The translations under genes were made by a program, and so were the position numbers. From contig NZ_NKYE01000018.1 of NCBI RefSeq assembly GCF_002262875.1, positions 1 to 64,000 of the forward strand: a DNA stretch of 64,000 nucleotides, written 5' to 3'. This DNA comes from Amycolatopsis antarctica. GTDB taxonomy: Bacteria > Actinomycetota > Actinomycetes > Mycobacteriales > Pseudonocardiaceae. This document shows, piece by piece, positions 42,435-51,184 of this stretch (positions are counted from its first letter, which is position 1; each line of letters opens with the position of its first letter). The notes under the pieces were generated by a model. That model was not told where the DNA came from. It made no database searches and saw only the letters and a list, made by a program, of their open reading frames with translations.

Positions 42435-42691
42435 CAGCGCATCACGATGTCCTGACCTTCCCGGCAGGTCAGGAACACCAAGAAGTAACCGAGAACGAGT
42501 GATCGATTATGACCCTGGTCCTGACCTCCCTGGCCGAGGAGGCCGACGAGTGTTCGCTGGATCTGACGGTGATCGCCGACAGCCTGCCGCCGGCGAAGAT
42601 GTCTTCTGCCTGTCACACGATCGGAGCGTCTACTCGCCGCCGCCTCCCTGGGGGCAGGGTTCTGTCGGGAACTGCTGGTAGTTGATCTGCC
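42435..42691. other. Region without a clear gene
   Basis: A plus-strand frame starting at ATG 42509 gives an acidic stretch (TLVLTSLAEEADECSLDLTV) but no known family. Possibly a gene fragment. Confidence 0.3.
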
Positions 42692-43612
42692 ATGACTGAC
42701 CTCCATGATGATGTTTCCCCGGCTGCCGTTGTTGCCGGGATGGATGCCACGGACGTTTTGTCCCCACTGCTCGCTGCCGCACGTGAACAGACGGAAGCGT
42801 CGGGGTTGACCGTGTTCCCGGACCTCCCCGAGATCAAGGCCAGCAACGTGGTGGACGTTTTCGCGGATCGCATGGACGTGGCGGAGTTCGTGAACCTGGC
42901 CGCCACCGTGGGATGCCGCCTGCTGTATGTCCGCGACGAACGATTCCGCGCCGCCGAGGTCGATGATGCGATCGAGGAAGAAGGGGATGTCCCGGACGCT
43001 GCTGCGCTCCGCAAGGCCGCCGCCCGGTTCGACGGGAACATTGTCCGGTTCGAGGTCGCGTTTTGGTTCGACGGCATATGGCACCGCTGGCAGACCGACG
43101 CCCCGTTCCACGATCCACTAGAGGACTTGATCGACAATATCGACAACGATTCCAACCGGCCGAGGCCGCACCATACGGCCGAGTGGCAGTTGAGTCAGGA
43201 GGAACATGACCGCCTCGTCCAAGGGCTACTCGACGACCGCGAGTTCCTCACCGGACCGCGTCATCGCCGACACCGACTCCGTGAGGAGCATCCGCTGCTG
43301 GCGCCTCTCATGGAGGCGGGCCCGCCGAAGTCGCATGCCGTATGGCGGATCGTGCAGGAAGCTACGGAACGCGTCGACGAGTTGCGCGAGCAGGCCGCGC
43401 GGGAGCTGCGGACTCGTCTGCCCGAGCTGGCGCAACAACTCGGCCGTACCACCGAGTACCGGGCAACCCGGACGAGGAAGTTGCGGCTTCAGGTGGCCGC
43501 CGAGTTCCTCACTGAGCACAGCGGCGGCTACCCGATGCCTACCGCGCTACGCGACGAAATCGTGGAACTCGCCCAACAACCTCCAGACGAGGGGAACGCC
43601 AGTCTGTTCTGA
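42692..43612 (+). CDS. Hypothetical protein of 306 residues
   Basis: A soluble, acidic protein. The N-terminal half alternates helix and strand (AVVAGMDATDVLSPLLAAAR, VGCRLLYVRDERF, VRFEVAFWFDGIWHRW); the C-terminal half is helical and charged (ATERVDELREQAARELRTRL). No domain, signal peptide or catalytic motif is recognised. It is convergent with the next gene, 5 bp apart. The pair may form one accessory module; function unknown. Confidence 0.75.
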   Translation: MTDLHDDVSPAAVVAGMDATDVLSPLLAAAREQTEASGLTVFPDLPEIKASNVVDVFADRMDVAEFVNLAATVGCRLLYVRDERFRAAEVDDAIEEEGDVPDAAALRKAAARFDGNIVRFEVAFWFDGIWHRWQTDAPFHDPLEDLIDNIDNDSNRPRPHHTAEWQLSQEEHDRLVQGLLDDREFLTGPRHRRHRLREEHPLLAPLMEAGPPKSHAVWRIVQEATERVDELREQAARELRTRLPELAQQLGRTTEYRATRTRKLRLQVAAEFLTEHSGGYPMPTALRDEIVELAQQPPDEGNASLF

Positions 43613-43617
43613 CCAGT

Positions 43618-44808
43618 TCATCGCTGCTTTCGTTTCTTCTTCGAACGTTTCCCGTTGACCGGGCGGGCACCTGGCCGTGGCGGGGCCACGTTGGGCACGG
43701 GGGCCTCGTCGGCTTCACTGGGGGCGCGCAGAGTGTCCGCGTGAGCGAACTGGCCCAGCATGGCGTCGGTGATCTCCCGTTCGCGAGCATCGACAGCATT
43801 GGCGATGTCGCCGGTCGGGGTGGCGATCTCCGCGAGCACGGACGCGGCAAGGTGCAATCCCAGTTCGTCTCGGTGGGCATGTCCCTTCGGTGGCACTTCC
43901 AGCAGCCAGGCCCCAGCAGGCCAGGACCGATCGGCCCACCGTGGTGGTCGCTGCCGGGTAGCCCACGTGTGCAGGAACTGCATCCCCACCGATGCGAGTG
44001 CCACGATGTCCGCGACATGCGGGGCGCACGAACCGCAGGCTTCCCAACGGTCAATGTCGGCGACACCCGAGTCGGCCGCGTCGTGCGACGTCTCGGTGAT
44101 GGCGTTGGCCGCGACGTCGATGGTGTCGCAGAAGTCGTCCCAGTCAATGCCGAGTTCGCGGGCTTGGCGGCGTAGCCACAGAGCTGTCGCGTCGGCCATC
44201 ATGCGTGCTTTGTTGGACTGCTGGTGGTGTACGGCAGCGTCCATCCAGGCGTCGGTCTGGGCCTTTTGCTGCTCATATGACGGCCGCTCCGCGTCTGGCA
44301 GGTGGGTGGCGCAGCCTGTGGCGAGGATGCCGTCTTCGAGCACGACAACCCGGTTCCCGCACAGTTTCCCGGTTGTCTTGGTGGGGTGTCCGCACTTCGG
44401 TCGTGCCGCGTTCGGCGGTTTCGGCGGCAACTCGCCATGGCTGACGGGTGACGGTTCGCTCTGGACGATCATGGGGGCGGGCGCCGGGTGCAGCCGTTGC
44501 GCTCCGGCGGCGACGGCCGCGCGGTGCCGCGCGAACACCGCCTTCGGCCGCGACGCATAGTTGCTCCAACTCGTGTCTAACTCCGCGCCGTTCATCAGCA
44601 GGCTCGCAGCTTCAAACGCCTCGTTTGCTTCGTGAGCGGCCTGTGTCATCGACGACGACGCTTCGCCGAGGTTGAGGTCGACTTGGCCGCTGACGAAGTC
44701 GAGGATGTGGGTTGCTTCCGCGAGGTGACGCACAACCTGCCCGAGCAGCGTCACCCCTAGCATCGACGCGGAATCCGGTCGGAGACCACGCTCCTCAGTG
44801 ACGGCCAC
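43618..44808 (-). CDS. Hypothetical protein with a central Cys/His (zinc-like) motif
   Basis: 396 residues. N-terminal helical domain (VVRHLAEATHILDFVSGQVD), a Pro-rich linker, then a Cys/His cluster PKCGHPTKTTGKLCGNRVVV..GCATHLP (C-x10-C, later C-x2-H; residues about 138-168) likely to bind zinc. Then a helical region with ACGSCAPHVADIVALA and WATRQRPPRW, and a basic tail KRSKKKRKQR. The Cys/His motif resembles small zinc modules in phage or plasmid proteins. The Lys-rich tail could bind nucleic acid. No family is identified. Confidence 0.72.
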   Translation of the reverse strand: MAVTEERGLRPDSASMLGVTLLGQVVRHLAEATHILDFVSGQVDLNLGEASSSMTQAAHEANEAFEAASLLMNGAELDTSWSNYASRPKAVFARHRAAVAAGAQRLHPAPAPMIVQSEPSPVSHGELPPKPPNAARPKCGHPTKTTGKLCGNRVVVLEDGILATGCATHLPDAERPSYEQQKAQTDAWMDAAVHHQQSNKARMMADATALWLRRQARELGIDWDDFCDTIDVAANAITETSHDAADSGVADIDRWEACGSCAPHVADIVALASVGMQFLHTWATRQRPPRWADRSWPAGAWLLEVPPKGHAHRDELGLHLAASVLAEIATPTGDIANAVDAREREITDAMLGQFAHADTLRAPSEADEAPVPNVAPPRPGARPVNGKRSKKKRKQR

Positions 44809-45068
44809 GATTTACTCCTCGACAGCACGAAATCAGGGATCGGTCGGTACTAGCTGGCGAAACGTTGCAGCGATGCGACACCCTAGCCGCGCCCCAATCA
44901 CCACGGCAGGTATCGCCACACCACCGGGGCAGCACCATCACCCGGTCCGCTGATCACATGTCATCCCCTCGGGTACAAGGCTGTTCACGTCGGTGCGGCA
45001 CCAGATGGCGACTATGACGGTGCGGCAACCTGTCGACTCCGCCTCGGACCGTTGAAGGGACCGCTCAG
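44809..45068. other. Divergent intergenic region
   Basis: 260 bp between a leftward and a rightward gene; promoters for both should be here. No repeat or operator stands out. Confidence 0.35.
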
Positions 45069-45623
45069 GTGACCGTCACCGACCTGCCATTGACCCCCGC
45101 TCGCCGCGACATCAAGGGCATGACCGCGTTGCTAGCCAATTTGAAAGACAAGACGCAGATCGCGGTGACGTTCAAACGCGACACCTACGGCCTGTTCACC
45201 GTCGAAGGCCCGGCCGTGAAGTCACCTGCCGTGAAGACGTTCATGGTTGGTTCTCTGTTCATCGAATCCGGTCTGAAGCCCGACAAGGCCGTACAATCCA
45301 TCCGCTACAGCGACACGACCAACACCGACGCGACGGTCGACGACCCCGACGCTCTCCGGGGCACTGTCAACGGGGTAGGGCATGGCGATCTGGTCGCCGC
45401 CACCTTCGAACAGGCCCCGCACGGCCGCTTCACGGTCACCGGCGTCGCCGTCCACACCGCCGATACCACCATCCTGACCGTGGGAAGCTGGTTCCTCGTC
45501 CACCGAGGCAGCACCGCAACCCGTCTCCAGGCATTGACGGTCCTTGCCGACGCTGGAACCCACACCCTCCCTGTACCGGCACCGATCACCGCCTGGGAAT
45601 CCGACGACCCGTCTACGACCTAG
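45069..45623 (+). CDS. Beta-rich hypothetical protein with an internal duplication
   Basis: 184 residues from GTG 45069. Two similar halves: LKDKTQIAVTFKRDTYGLFT followed by VEGPAV..FMVGSLFI, and GHGDLVAATFEQAPHGRFTV followed by TGVAVH..LTVGSWFLV. The shared pattern is a hydrophobic strand, (Y/H)G-x-FTV-x-G and VGS-x-F, about 80 residues apart. A small beta-barrel repeat is likely; binding of nucleic acid or a cell-wall ligand is only a guess. It is upstream of the HNH gene, same strand, 106 bp apart. Confidence 0.7.
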   Translation: MTVTDLPLTPARRDIKGMTALLANLKDKTQIAVTFKRDTYGLFTVEGPAVKSPAVKTFMVGSLFIESGLKPDKAVQSIRYSDTTNTDATVDDPDALRGTVNGVGHGDLVAATFEQAPHGRFTVTGVAVHTADTTILTVGSWFLVHRGSTATRLQALTVLADAGTHTLPVPAPITAWESDDPSTT

Positions 45624-45729
45624 TCGGGCCATTGGACGGTTACGGCTACGACGGCAACACCCCCAAGTTTGTCGGTCCCTGTCGCTACGTTGGCGATCCA
45701 CCCGAGCGAGACAACTTGGAGGCGGCGCC

Positions 45730-46680
45730 GTGGGCGACCGGAACTACAGCAAGGCGACCGAGGCGGTGCTGTTCGCGTTGAGCACGAAATGCTATTTCCC
45801 GGACTGCAACGTTCCGAGTGTCAGCATCTTGGGCCGTGGCGACGAGAAGAAAAACGTGGACATCGCACATATCGTTCCGGTGTCCCCGCGCTGGCCGCGC
45901 TACCGGCCGATGAACAAGCAGGAGCGGGACAGTTTTACGAATCTAATCTTGTTGTGCAAGGCGCACCATCCGCGCGTCGACAGGCACGACAACGAACACA
46001 TGTATCCCGAATCGCTCCTCCTTGAATGGAAGGAAGAGAACGAGAAGGGACTCAGGGCGAAAATAGACGGTCTCGACCGACTGACCGAAGACCGCCTCGA
46101 AGAACTTCTGACGACCGCGATACAATCCGGCAAACATGAAATCCGTGACGCGCTCGATGAACTGAAGGAAGTCAGCGCCGGGGCTGCGGACTTGCTGTAC
46201 GGGTTGATCGACAGGATCGAAGATAGCTACATCGACGCTGAGTCGATCTCCCTCCTCTACGCTGCGTCGGAGCGTCTGGGCTTCCTCGAAGAGGGCGCAA
46301 CTCTGATGTACAGCGCCTCGGAGAATCTTGGGGAATTTGAGTCAAACGCGCTTACCTTGGATAATGCAGCGAACAAACTCGCCGACATTGACTTCGGTCA
46401 GTTCGCTGCGGCGTCGCAACGCCTTGAGCAATTCACAAACGACTGTCCGGCGATGATGGACTCGTTTCCGCAGCCGACGAACATCAGCGGAGACATCGAA
46501 ACGGCGGGCAGAATAGTAGTCGCGGAGATCGAAAACACCGTGAGAACCATAAACGTCGGCCAGCTACCAACGATCGTCGACGACGAACAGCGATGGAAAT
46601 ACGGGCTCGTCGGATTCGCCCTCGGAGTGGCCGCCGTCCTCGCCACCGTCATCATCCTTGCGTCCAACGGAGCGGTCTAG
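45730..46680 (+). CDS. HNH nuclease-like protein with helical repeats and a C-terminal membrane anchor
   Basis: 316 residues from GTG 45730. The N-terminal HNH fold has a zinc-knuckle-like C-YFPD-C, the DIAHIVPVS strand-His, an FTNLILLCKAHHPRVDR (N and H of HNH) segment. A charged linker is followed by four short helical repeats of about 17 residues (SLLYAASERLGFLEEGA, TLMYSASENLGEFESNA, LTLDNAANKLADIDFG, FAAASQRLEQF). The last 25 residues form a membrane helix (YGLVGFALGVAAVLATVIIL). A membrane-tethered DNase with a sensor-like stalk fits abortive-infection effectors; this is an inference. No close named family is recognised. Confidence 0.78.
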   Translation: MGDRNYSKATEAVLFALSTKCYFPDCNVPSVSILGRGDEKKNVDIAHIVPVSPRWPRYRPMNKQERDSFTNLILLCKAHHPRVDRHDNEHMYPESLLLEWKEENEKGLRAKIDGLDRLTEDRLEELLTTAIQSGKHEIRDALDELKEVSAGAADLLYGLIDRIEDSYIDAESISLLYAASERLGFLEEGATLMYSASENLGEFESNALTLDNAANKLADIDFGQFAAASQRLEQFTNDCPAMMDSFPQPTNISGDIETAGRIVVAEIENTVRTINVGQLPTIVDDEQRWKYGLVGFALGVAAVLATVIILASNGAV

Positions 46681-46878
46681 ACCCTACCGGGCTATGCTCG
46701 ACCCGACATTTCGCCGGGCTACACGCCGGACGCGCGTGCCTACGCGGGCCGGGACACGGGCACGGTGCCGGTGCGGTGAACGATACGGGCTCGGCGTCGT
46801 GCTGCGGGGCGAGTACGAGTTTCAGTTCGCCGGACGGGGCGAGGACGTAGGCGTCAGTGAAGGTGAAGTCTTTGCCTG

Positions 46879-47172
46879 GTGGCATCTGTTCGTCAGGGGC
46901 CAGTGGCGAATCGCAGGGACCACCGGGTCTTCGAGGAGTTTCGCCGCGCCTTGGGCACGTTCGGGGTTGCTGACCATCATGTCCCGTTGCTGCACACCGT
47001 GGGAGACCGGCCGTGGACTGTTCCGGAGATCGCGGCGCCCCCGCGGCAGGCGCGATCGCTGCCCCGAACCCGCGCAGAATGGTGGAAGGGTGTCCTCGGT
47101 GCGGCGGTGAAGGCGGGTATTGCCTCGGCGGTGCTCGGTGTCATCGGAGCCGTGATCGTGAAACTGCTGTAG
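46879..47172 (+). CDS. Possible small protein with a C-terminal membrane helix
   Basis: 97 codons with high G/C in third positions. The middle (HHVPLLHTVGDRPWTVPEIA) looks protein-like and the end is a membrane helix (GIASAVLGVIGAVIVKLL). The first 15 codons look less reliable, so the start is unsure. The same DNA on the minus strand also gives protein-like frames (46980 to 46652, with one frame change), so strand assignment is open. Downstream of the HNH gene on the same strand. Confidence 0.35.
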   Translation: MASVRQGPVANRRDHRVFEEFRRALGTFGVADHHVPLLHTVGDRPWTVPEIAAPPRQARSLPRTRAEWWKGVLGAAVKAGIASAVLGVIGAVIVKLL

Positions 47173-47765
47173 GTCACCCTGTTCGCTGCGTTGGTGTGAC
47201 CGTGGAGTCGTTGACACGATCGGTGCCCTGCGCCGGACCCACTCGCTCTCACCCGGACCCGCGGCAGCGCTGCTCTTCGCCTCACTACATCGCGATCGGT
47301 TGCTCGGCGCCGCACACAGCGATATGTAACCCGGACCCACAACCCCAATTTGTCGCGGCAGGGACGCGACCTCGTGGCACCCGCGCGGGACACGGCGGCG
47401 ATCCGGACCCTGTGCCTGGTCGATGCCTTGGGCCGGGCATCGCGGGCATCGGCTTCGGCAGCGGCCTCCATGGCCCGCAGCGCGCGCGGTCAGCACGCGA
47501 GCGAGAATCCGCCTCAGTCATGCCCACCGCTGTGCGTGAGCTGGAGGTCCATTCGCGGCGACCGATGCGGTCGTGTCCGTGAGTGCCCGCGCATCACCTG
47601 GTGGCGTTACGAGGGGTTGACCATGTCCTCATCCCGCGTTGTCGGCGTCGACAACGCGGGTCTGGTCCTTGGACAGGCTGCTGATGGTGCTGTGCTGGTC
47701 CTTGATCTCGCCGGGCGGATCTCGCCGAGCGTGCGGTGGTGCCGTTGCATCGCGTCGGCACTGCG
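47173..47765. other. About 0.6 kb without a recognised gene
   Basis: Frames on both strands are Arg/Ala-rich shadows. A short plus-strand frame (ATG 47623, SSSRVVGVDNAGLVLGQAA) runs up to the EAL gene, but there is no good ribosome site. Confidence 0.35.
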
Positions 47766-50054
47766 TTAGCGCGATGCCTGTGCGTGGTGGGCGATGTCGG
47801 TGACGTTGTAGGTGTCGGATTCGGCGTGGAAGGTGAACAGGTGGCGGCGGTGGTCGTGGGGTCGCAGGTTCTCGGCGATGGTGTCGATGTCGAGTCGGTG
47901 TAGCAGGTCCAGCATGGCGTGCAAGGGCGATGGATGTGTGTCTTGTGGCGTGGTGGTGTCTGTGTGTGTCAGGTGCTCGATGGTGACGCGCGGCAGGACC
48001 GCGGCGGACCAGGGCAGCGAGGCGAGGGTTTCGGCTGGGAAGTAGTGGTGTCCCAGGTCGGTGATGGCGAGGCTGATGCCGTGTTGTGCTTCGGCTGCGA
48101 GGCGATCGAGCACGGGTTTCGTGTCGGGGCCGGCGACGGCGCCTGCGGGGATGGCGTATTGCAGCTGTTCTGCGGTGACCGGTGTTTGCGCGGCGATGGT
48201 GTGTAGCTCGCTGAGTAATGTGTCGTCGTGCACGGCTCGGCCGGGGAGGTCGAGTACGAGGGTGGGGGTGAATCGGTAGCGGGTTCGCCAGGTGTCCAGG
48301 TGCGTGCAGGCCAGGGTGAGTGTTGCGGGAAGGACGCTGGCGAGCAGGCCGGTGTTTTCCGCGAGGTCGAGTACGTCGGTGAGGTTATGGCGGGCGCCGT
48401 CAGAGGCGATCCAGAACGGTAGTGCTCGTACTCCCGCCCAGGGCCGGGTGCGGCAGTGTTGTGTGGCGATGCGGTCGATGGGTTGGTAGTCCAGTTGCAG
48501 TTCGTGGTGTTCGAGGGCGTGGGTGAGTTGTCCGAGCAGTTCGAGTTGGGCACGGTCGTGATCGCCAGTGCTGGTACTGGTGCTGGGGTTGTTCCACGGT
48601 TCTGTGTGGTGGGTGGATTGGTGGAGGGCGACGCGGGTGGCTCGGAGTAGGTCGAGTGCCGAGCGGCCTGGTTCGACGGGGACCAGTCCTAGGTGTGGCT
48701 GCAGGCGGATGCGGTGTCTGCCGATCCGGATGGGGTCGCATAGCCAGGCGTAGAGCTCTTTGGCCAGGCGGGTGACGACGCTCCAGGTGTCGAGTTCGTC
48801 GACGAACACGACGATGTCGTGGTTGCTGCGTCCGACGAGCAGGCGGGCGGGGGTGCTGTCCTGGGCCCGGTGGATGAGGGTGACGATCCGTGCGAGTAGT
48901 TGGGTGCCCAGTTCGGCGCAGGTGCGGTCCAGGTCCGGCCAGTTCCCGGCGCGGATGGTGAGCATGGCGGCTGCGCGCGTGTGTTCCAGCGAGAGGTTGA
49001 CGTGTCGCAAGAAGGCGTCCTCGGTGAGCGCGCCGCTTCCGTCATGGGCCAGGCCGTCTTCTAGTACCCGCAGCACGGTGGTGTCTTCCAGGAGCACGAC
49101 AGCGCCGTGGGGGTCGGCGGTGATCTTGCCGATCGTGGCGGTACACCACCGTGGAAGCCTGGAGGGGGTTTTCAGTGCTGGTGTGCGGAAATCTGTGCGG
49201 ACGGTGGCGTTGTCGTGCCCGGATTTCAGAACGGTGGTGACTGCGTCGGCCAGTCCGGCGCGGTCGTCTTCCACGGCGATGTCTGTCAGGTGATGCCGTC
49301 GCAGGGATTGCAGCGGTTGCCCTAGCAGTGATTGTGCCGCGGCATTGGCCTCGATGATCTGGCCCTGTCTGTTGATCCCGAGGGTCGCTGACACGGTGGC
49401 GAGTGCGGTGTTGTGCAGCTGCTGGCCGCGCTCGGCCGCGGCCATCCGCGCGCGGGTCAGTCCTTCGGCGATCACGTTCTGCTCCTCGCGCACGCGATCG
49501 CGCAACCCGCTGGCGAATCCGCCCGCGAAGTCCCCCACCACCTGTGCCCGCACAGATCGCGGGCAGTACGGGGTGTATTCCAGGGTCAGGTCTGACAGCA
49601 GTCGCACACACGGCCCTAGAGCTTCGGCTGCCAGTCGCAACGAGTACGACAGATCGCGCCCGACTGCTTCCGGGCAGTCCAGTGCCGAGGGATCGCACAG
49701 CTGGTCCAGTCCAGTGATCTCCGCTCCCAGATGCGTGAGCAGGATCGCGGTCCACCGCCCGAATTCGGTCTCGGCCTCGTGAGGGTCCAAGGCCAGGTAG
49801 GTGGTGCCCAGCAGCGCCTCGTACCAGCGCGCCCCGAACTCGCGGGCGTCCTGCCAGGTCAGTTCGAGCCCCGGTGCGGTCACCACCGCCATCGCCGCGA
49901 TGTCGGCCTTGCTTTGCGCGATCTCTGCTGCGGTGAACTCCGTGGTATCGACAACGCAGCGGCGCAGCGCGGTTCGGACCCGTTCGTCGAATTCGGCCTC
50001 CTCGGTCCGGGCAGGGTGCTGCTCGGGGGATTCGTGGTGGTGCAGGGACATCAC
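47766..50054 (-). CDS. PAS-degenerate GGDEF-degenerate EAL signalling protein
   Basis: 762 residues. An N-terminal helical sensor region (about 1-215), a PAS domain (TLGINRQGQIIEANAAAQSL, about 226-330), a GGDEF-like domain whose active loop reads RSNHDIVVFVDE instead of GGDEF, and an EAL-like domain (LQLDYQPI, TDVLDLAENTGLLASVLPAT) that lacks the Glu-Ala-Leu and metal ligands. It should therefore not make or break cyclic-di-GMP and may sense it or bind protein partners. Its start overlaps the sigma factor gene by 4 bp, so they form one operon. Confidence 0.83.
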   Translation of the reverse strand: MMSLHHHESPEQHPARTEEAEFDERVRTALRRCVVDTTEFTAAEIAQSKADIAAMAVVTAPGLELTWQDAREFGARWYEALLGTTYLALDPHEAETEFGRWTAILLTHLGAEITGLDQLCDPSALDCPEAVGRDLSYSLRLAAEALGPCVRLLSDLTLEYTPYCPRSVRAQVVGDFAGGFASGLRDRVREEQNVIAEGLTRARMAAAERGQQLHNTALATVSATLGINRQGQIIEANAAAQSLLGQPLQSLRRHHLTDIAVEDDRAGLADAVTTVLKSGHDNATVRTDFRTPALKTPSRLPRWCTATIGKITADPHGAVVLLEDTTVLRVLEDGLAHDGSGALTEDAFLRHVNLSLEHTRAAAMLTIRAGNWPDLDRTCAELGTQLLARIVTLIHRAQDSTPARLLVGRSNHDIVVFVDELDTWSVVTRLAKELYAWLCDPIRIGRHRIRLQPHLGLVPVEPGRSALDLLRATRVALHQSTHHTEPWNNPSTSTSTGDHDRAQLELLGQLTHALEHHELQLDYQPIDRIATQHCRTRPWAGVRALPFWIASDGARHNLTDVLDLAENTGLLASVLPATLTLACTHLDTWRTRYRFTPTLVLDLPGRAVHDDTLLSELHTIAAQTPVTAEQLQYAIPAGAVAGPDTKPVLDRLAAEAQHGISLAITDLGHHYFPAETLASLPWSAAVLPRVTIEHLTHTDTTTPQDTHPSPLHAMLDLLHRLDIDTIAENLRPHDHRRHLFTFHAESDTYNVTDIAHHAQASR

Positions 50055-50614
50055 GAACTCCTGTCTTCATCGGCTGGTGGACGGGGGGATCGGCGTCTGC
50101 CCTCGAGTAACTCGGCGAGGCACTTTCGGCCGCGGGACAGCTCTTCATGGACCGTGGATTCACGACAACCACGCTCGTGTGCGATTTCTTCGACCGTGAG
50201 TTCTTCGTAGTAGTGGCGGAACAACGTCTTCGCGATGGCGGGCGGGATCGCCTGCATTGCTTGAAGCGAGGCGATTCGGATCTCGGCGTCTTTCTGACTC
50301 GCGATCGGGCACGTGCGCATCACTCGATCACTGTGTTGCAGCGCCCGCGTGCGCTCGTCATGGCGGCGTTGGTCGTGCAGGCGGCGCCGGGCGATCATCG
50401 TGAGTAACCCTGCTGGGTCGCCCTCGATCGTGTACCATTTCATGCACAGCTGCAGAAAGGCGTCGGCCACGGCCTGTTCTGCGTCGGCGTCGGGATGCTG
50501 GTTGCGCAGCATTTTCGTCAACCGTGGCGCGAATTCGTGGTACAAGCCCATGATGCGAGCCAGGTCGGCCGGCGCCAGCACGCGGTGCTCGCGCGGGGAT
50601 GCCGGGTCGGTCAC
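50051..50614 (-). CDS. RNA polymerase ECF-type sigma factor
   Basis: 187 residues from GTG 50614, with GGAGGG upstream; a longer open frame to 50923 overlaps the next small gene and is not used. Region 2: LYHEFAPRLTKMLRNQHPDA and AVADAFLQLCMKWYTIEGDP. Region 4: KTLFRHYYEELTVEEIAHER, GCRESTVHEELSRGRKCLAE. Start overlaps the upstream membrane gene (GTGA) and its stop overlaps the EAL gene. No classical anti-sigma gene is adjacent; the membrane peptide or the EAL protein could fill that role. Confidence 0.88.
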   Translation of the reverse strand: MTDPASPREHRVLAPADLARIMGLYHEFAPRLTKMLRNQHPDADAEQAVADAFLQLCMKWYTIEGDPAGLLTMIARRRLHDQRRHDERTRALQHSDRVMRTCPIASQKDAEIRIASLQAMQAIPPAIAKTLFRHYYEELTVEEIAHERGCRESTVHEELSRGRKCLAELLEGRRRSPRPPADEDRSS

Positions 50615-50832
50615 TCCGGCTCGCCCTCCGTGGTGTCGCAGCGGTGTGTTCTGTGTCCCGTGCTCGGCAGGTTCATCGAGCACACATGCAGCTCGATTAC
50701 CACTGGCGCCGAGTACCGCCATCGCTTCCACCATGCACGGGCACCGCGGGCCACCGCTACCACGCACCGCAGGAACCAGGCCGGCGGCGAGATCACCACA
50801 AGCAGCGTCAACACCAGCTCTGTCGGGATCAT
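50611..50832 (-). CDS. Small membrane protein of the sigma operon
   Basis: 73 residues from ATG 50832: one N-terminal hydrophobic helix (ELVLTLLVVISPPAWFLRCV) and a basic, Cys/His-containing tail (HVCSMNLPSTGHRTHRC). It overlaps the sigma gene by 4 bp, so translation is coupled. The Cys/His tail could be a redox- or metal-responsive anti-sigma element, which is only an inference. Confidence 0.6.
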   Translation of the reverse strand: MIPTELVLTLLVVISPPAWFLRCVVAVARGARAWWKRWRYSAPVVIELHVCSMNLPSTGHRTHRCDTTEGEPE

Positions 50833-51184
50833 CGATGTTCCTCATCTTGTCGGGGGGACGGAAACGCGGCCTCGGGGGCGACCGCACATATATCTCTCCG
50901 CAGCCCGCCCATTCCTTGCGCACACATCACCCGAAAGGGGCTAGATATCCTGATCGGGCGATCGCCGGCAGACACCCATATCACCGCATGCGGTCAGAAT
51001 CCGGCATTTTGTTCACTCGACCGAGTGCGACATCGGCGCGGGGTTCTTGTTCTGCCGGGGCCGCGCCGAGACGCCCAGGGATACACCGGAAAGAGGTAAC
51101 CCCGCAGGGGAGCAGCCCGCATGGCGGTAGGCGAGCGTCCCGACCCGACCGTACGGTGGAACCGACACACGGGGAGCGGCATAT
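50833..51184. other. Promoter region between the sigma operon and a methyltransferase
   Basis: About 350 bp between divergent genes. No repeat or operator is clear. Confidence 0.35.

Noticed and set aside
46652..46980. Minus-strand coding frame (MVSNPERAQGAAKLLEDP then PPGKDFTFTDAYVLA)
   Set aside because: Codon bias is suggestive, but it needs a frameshift, has no ribosome site and competes with a plus-strand frame. Not strong enough to annotate.
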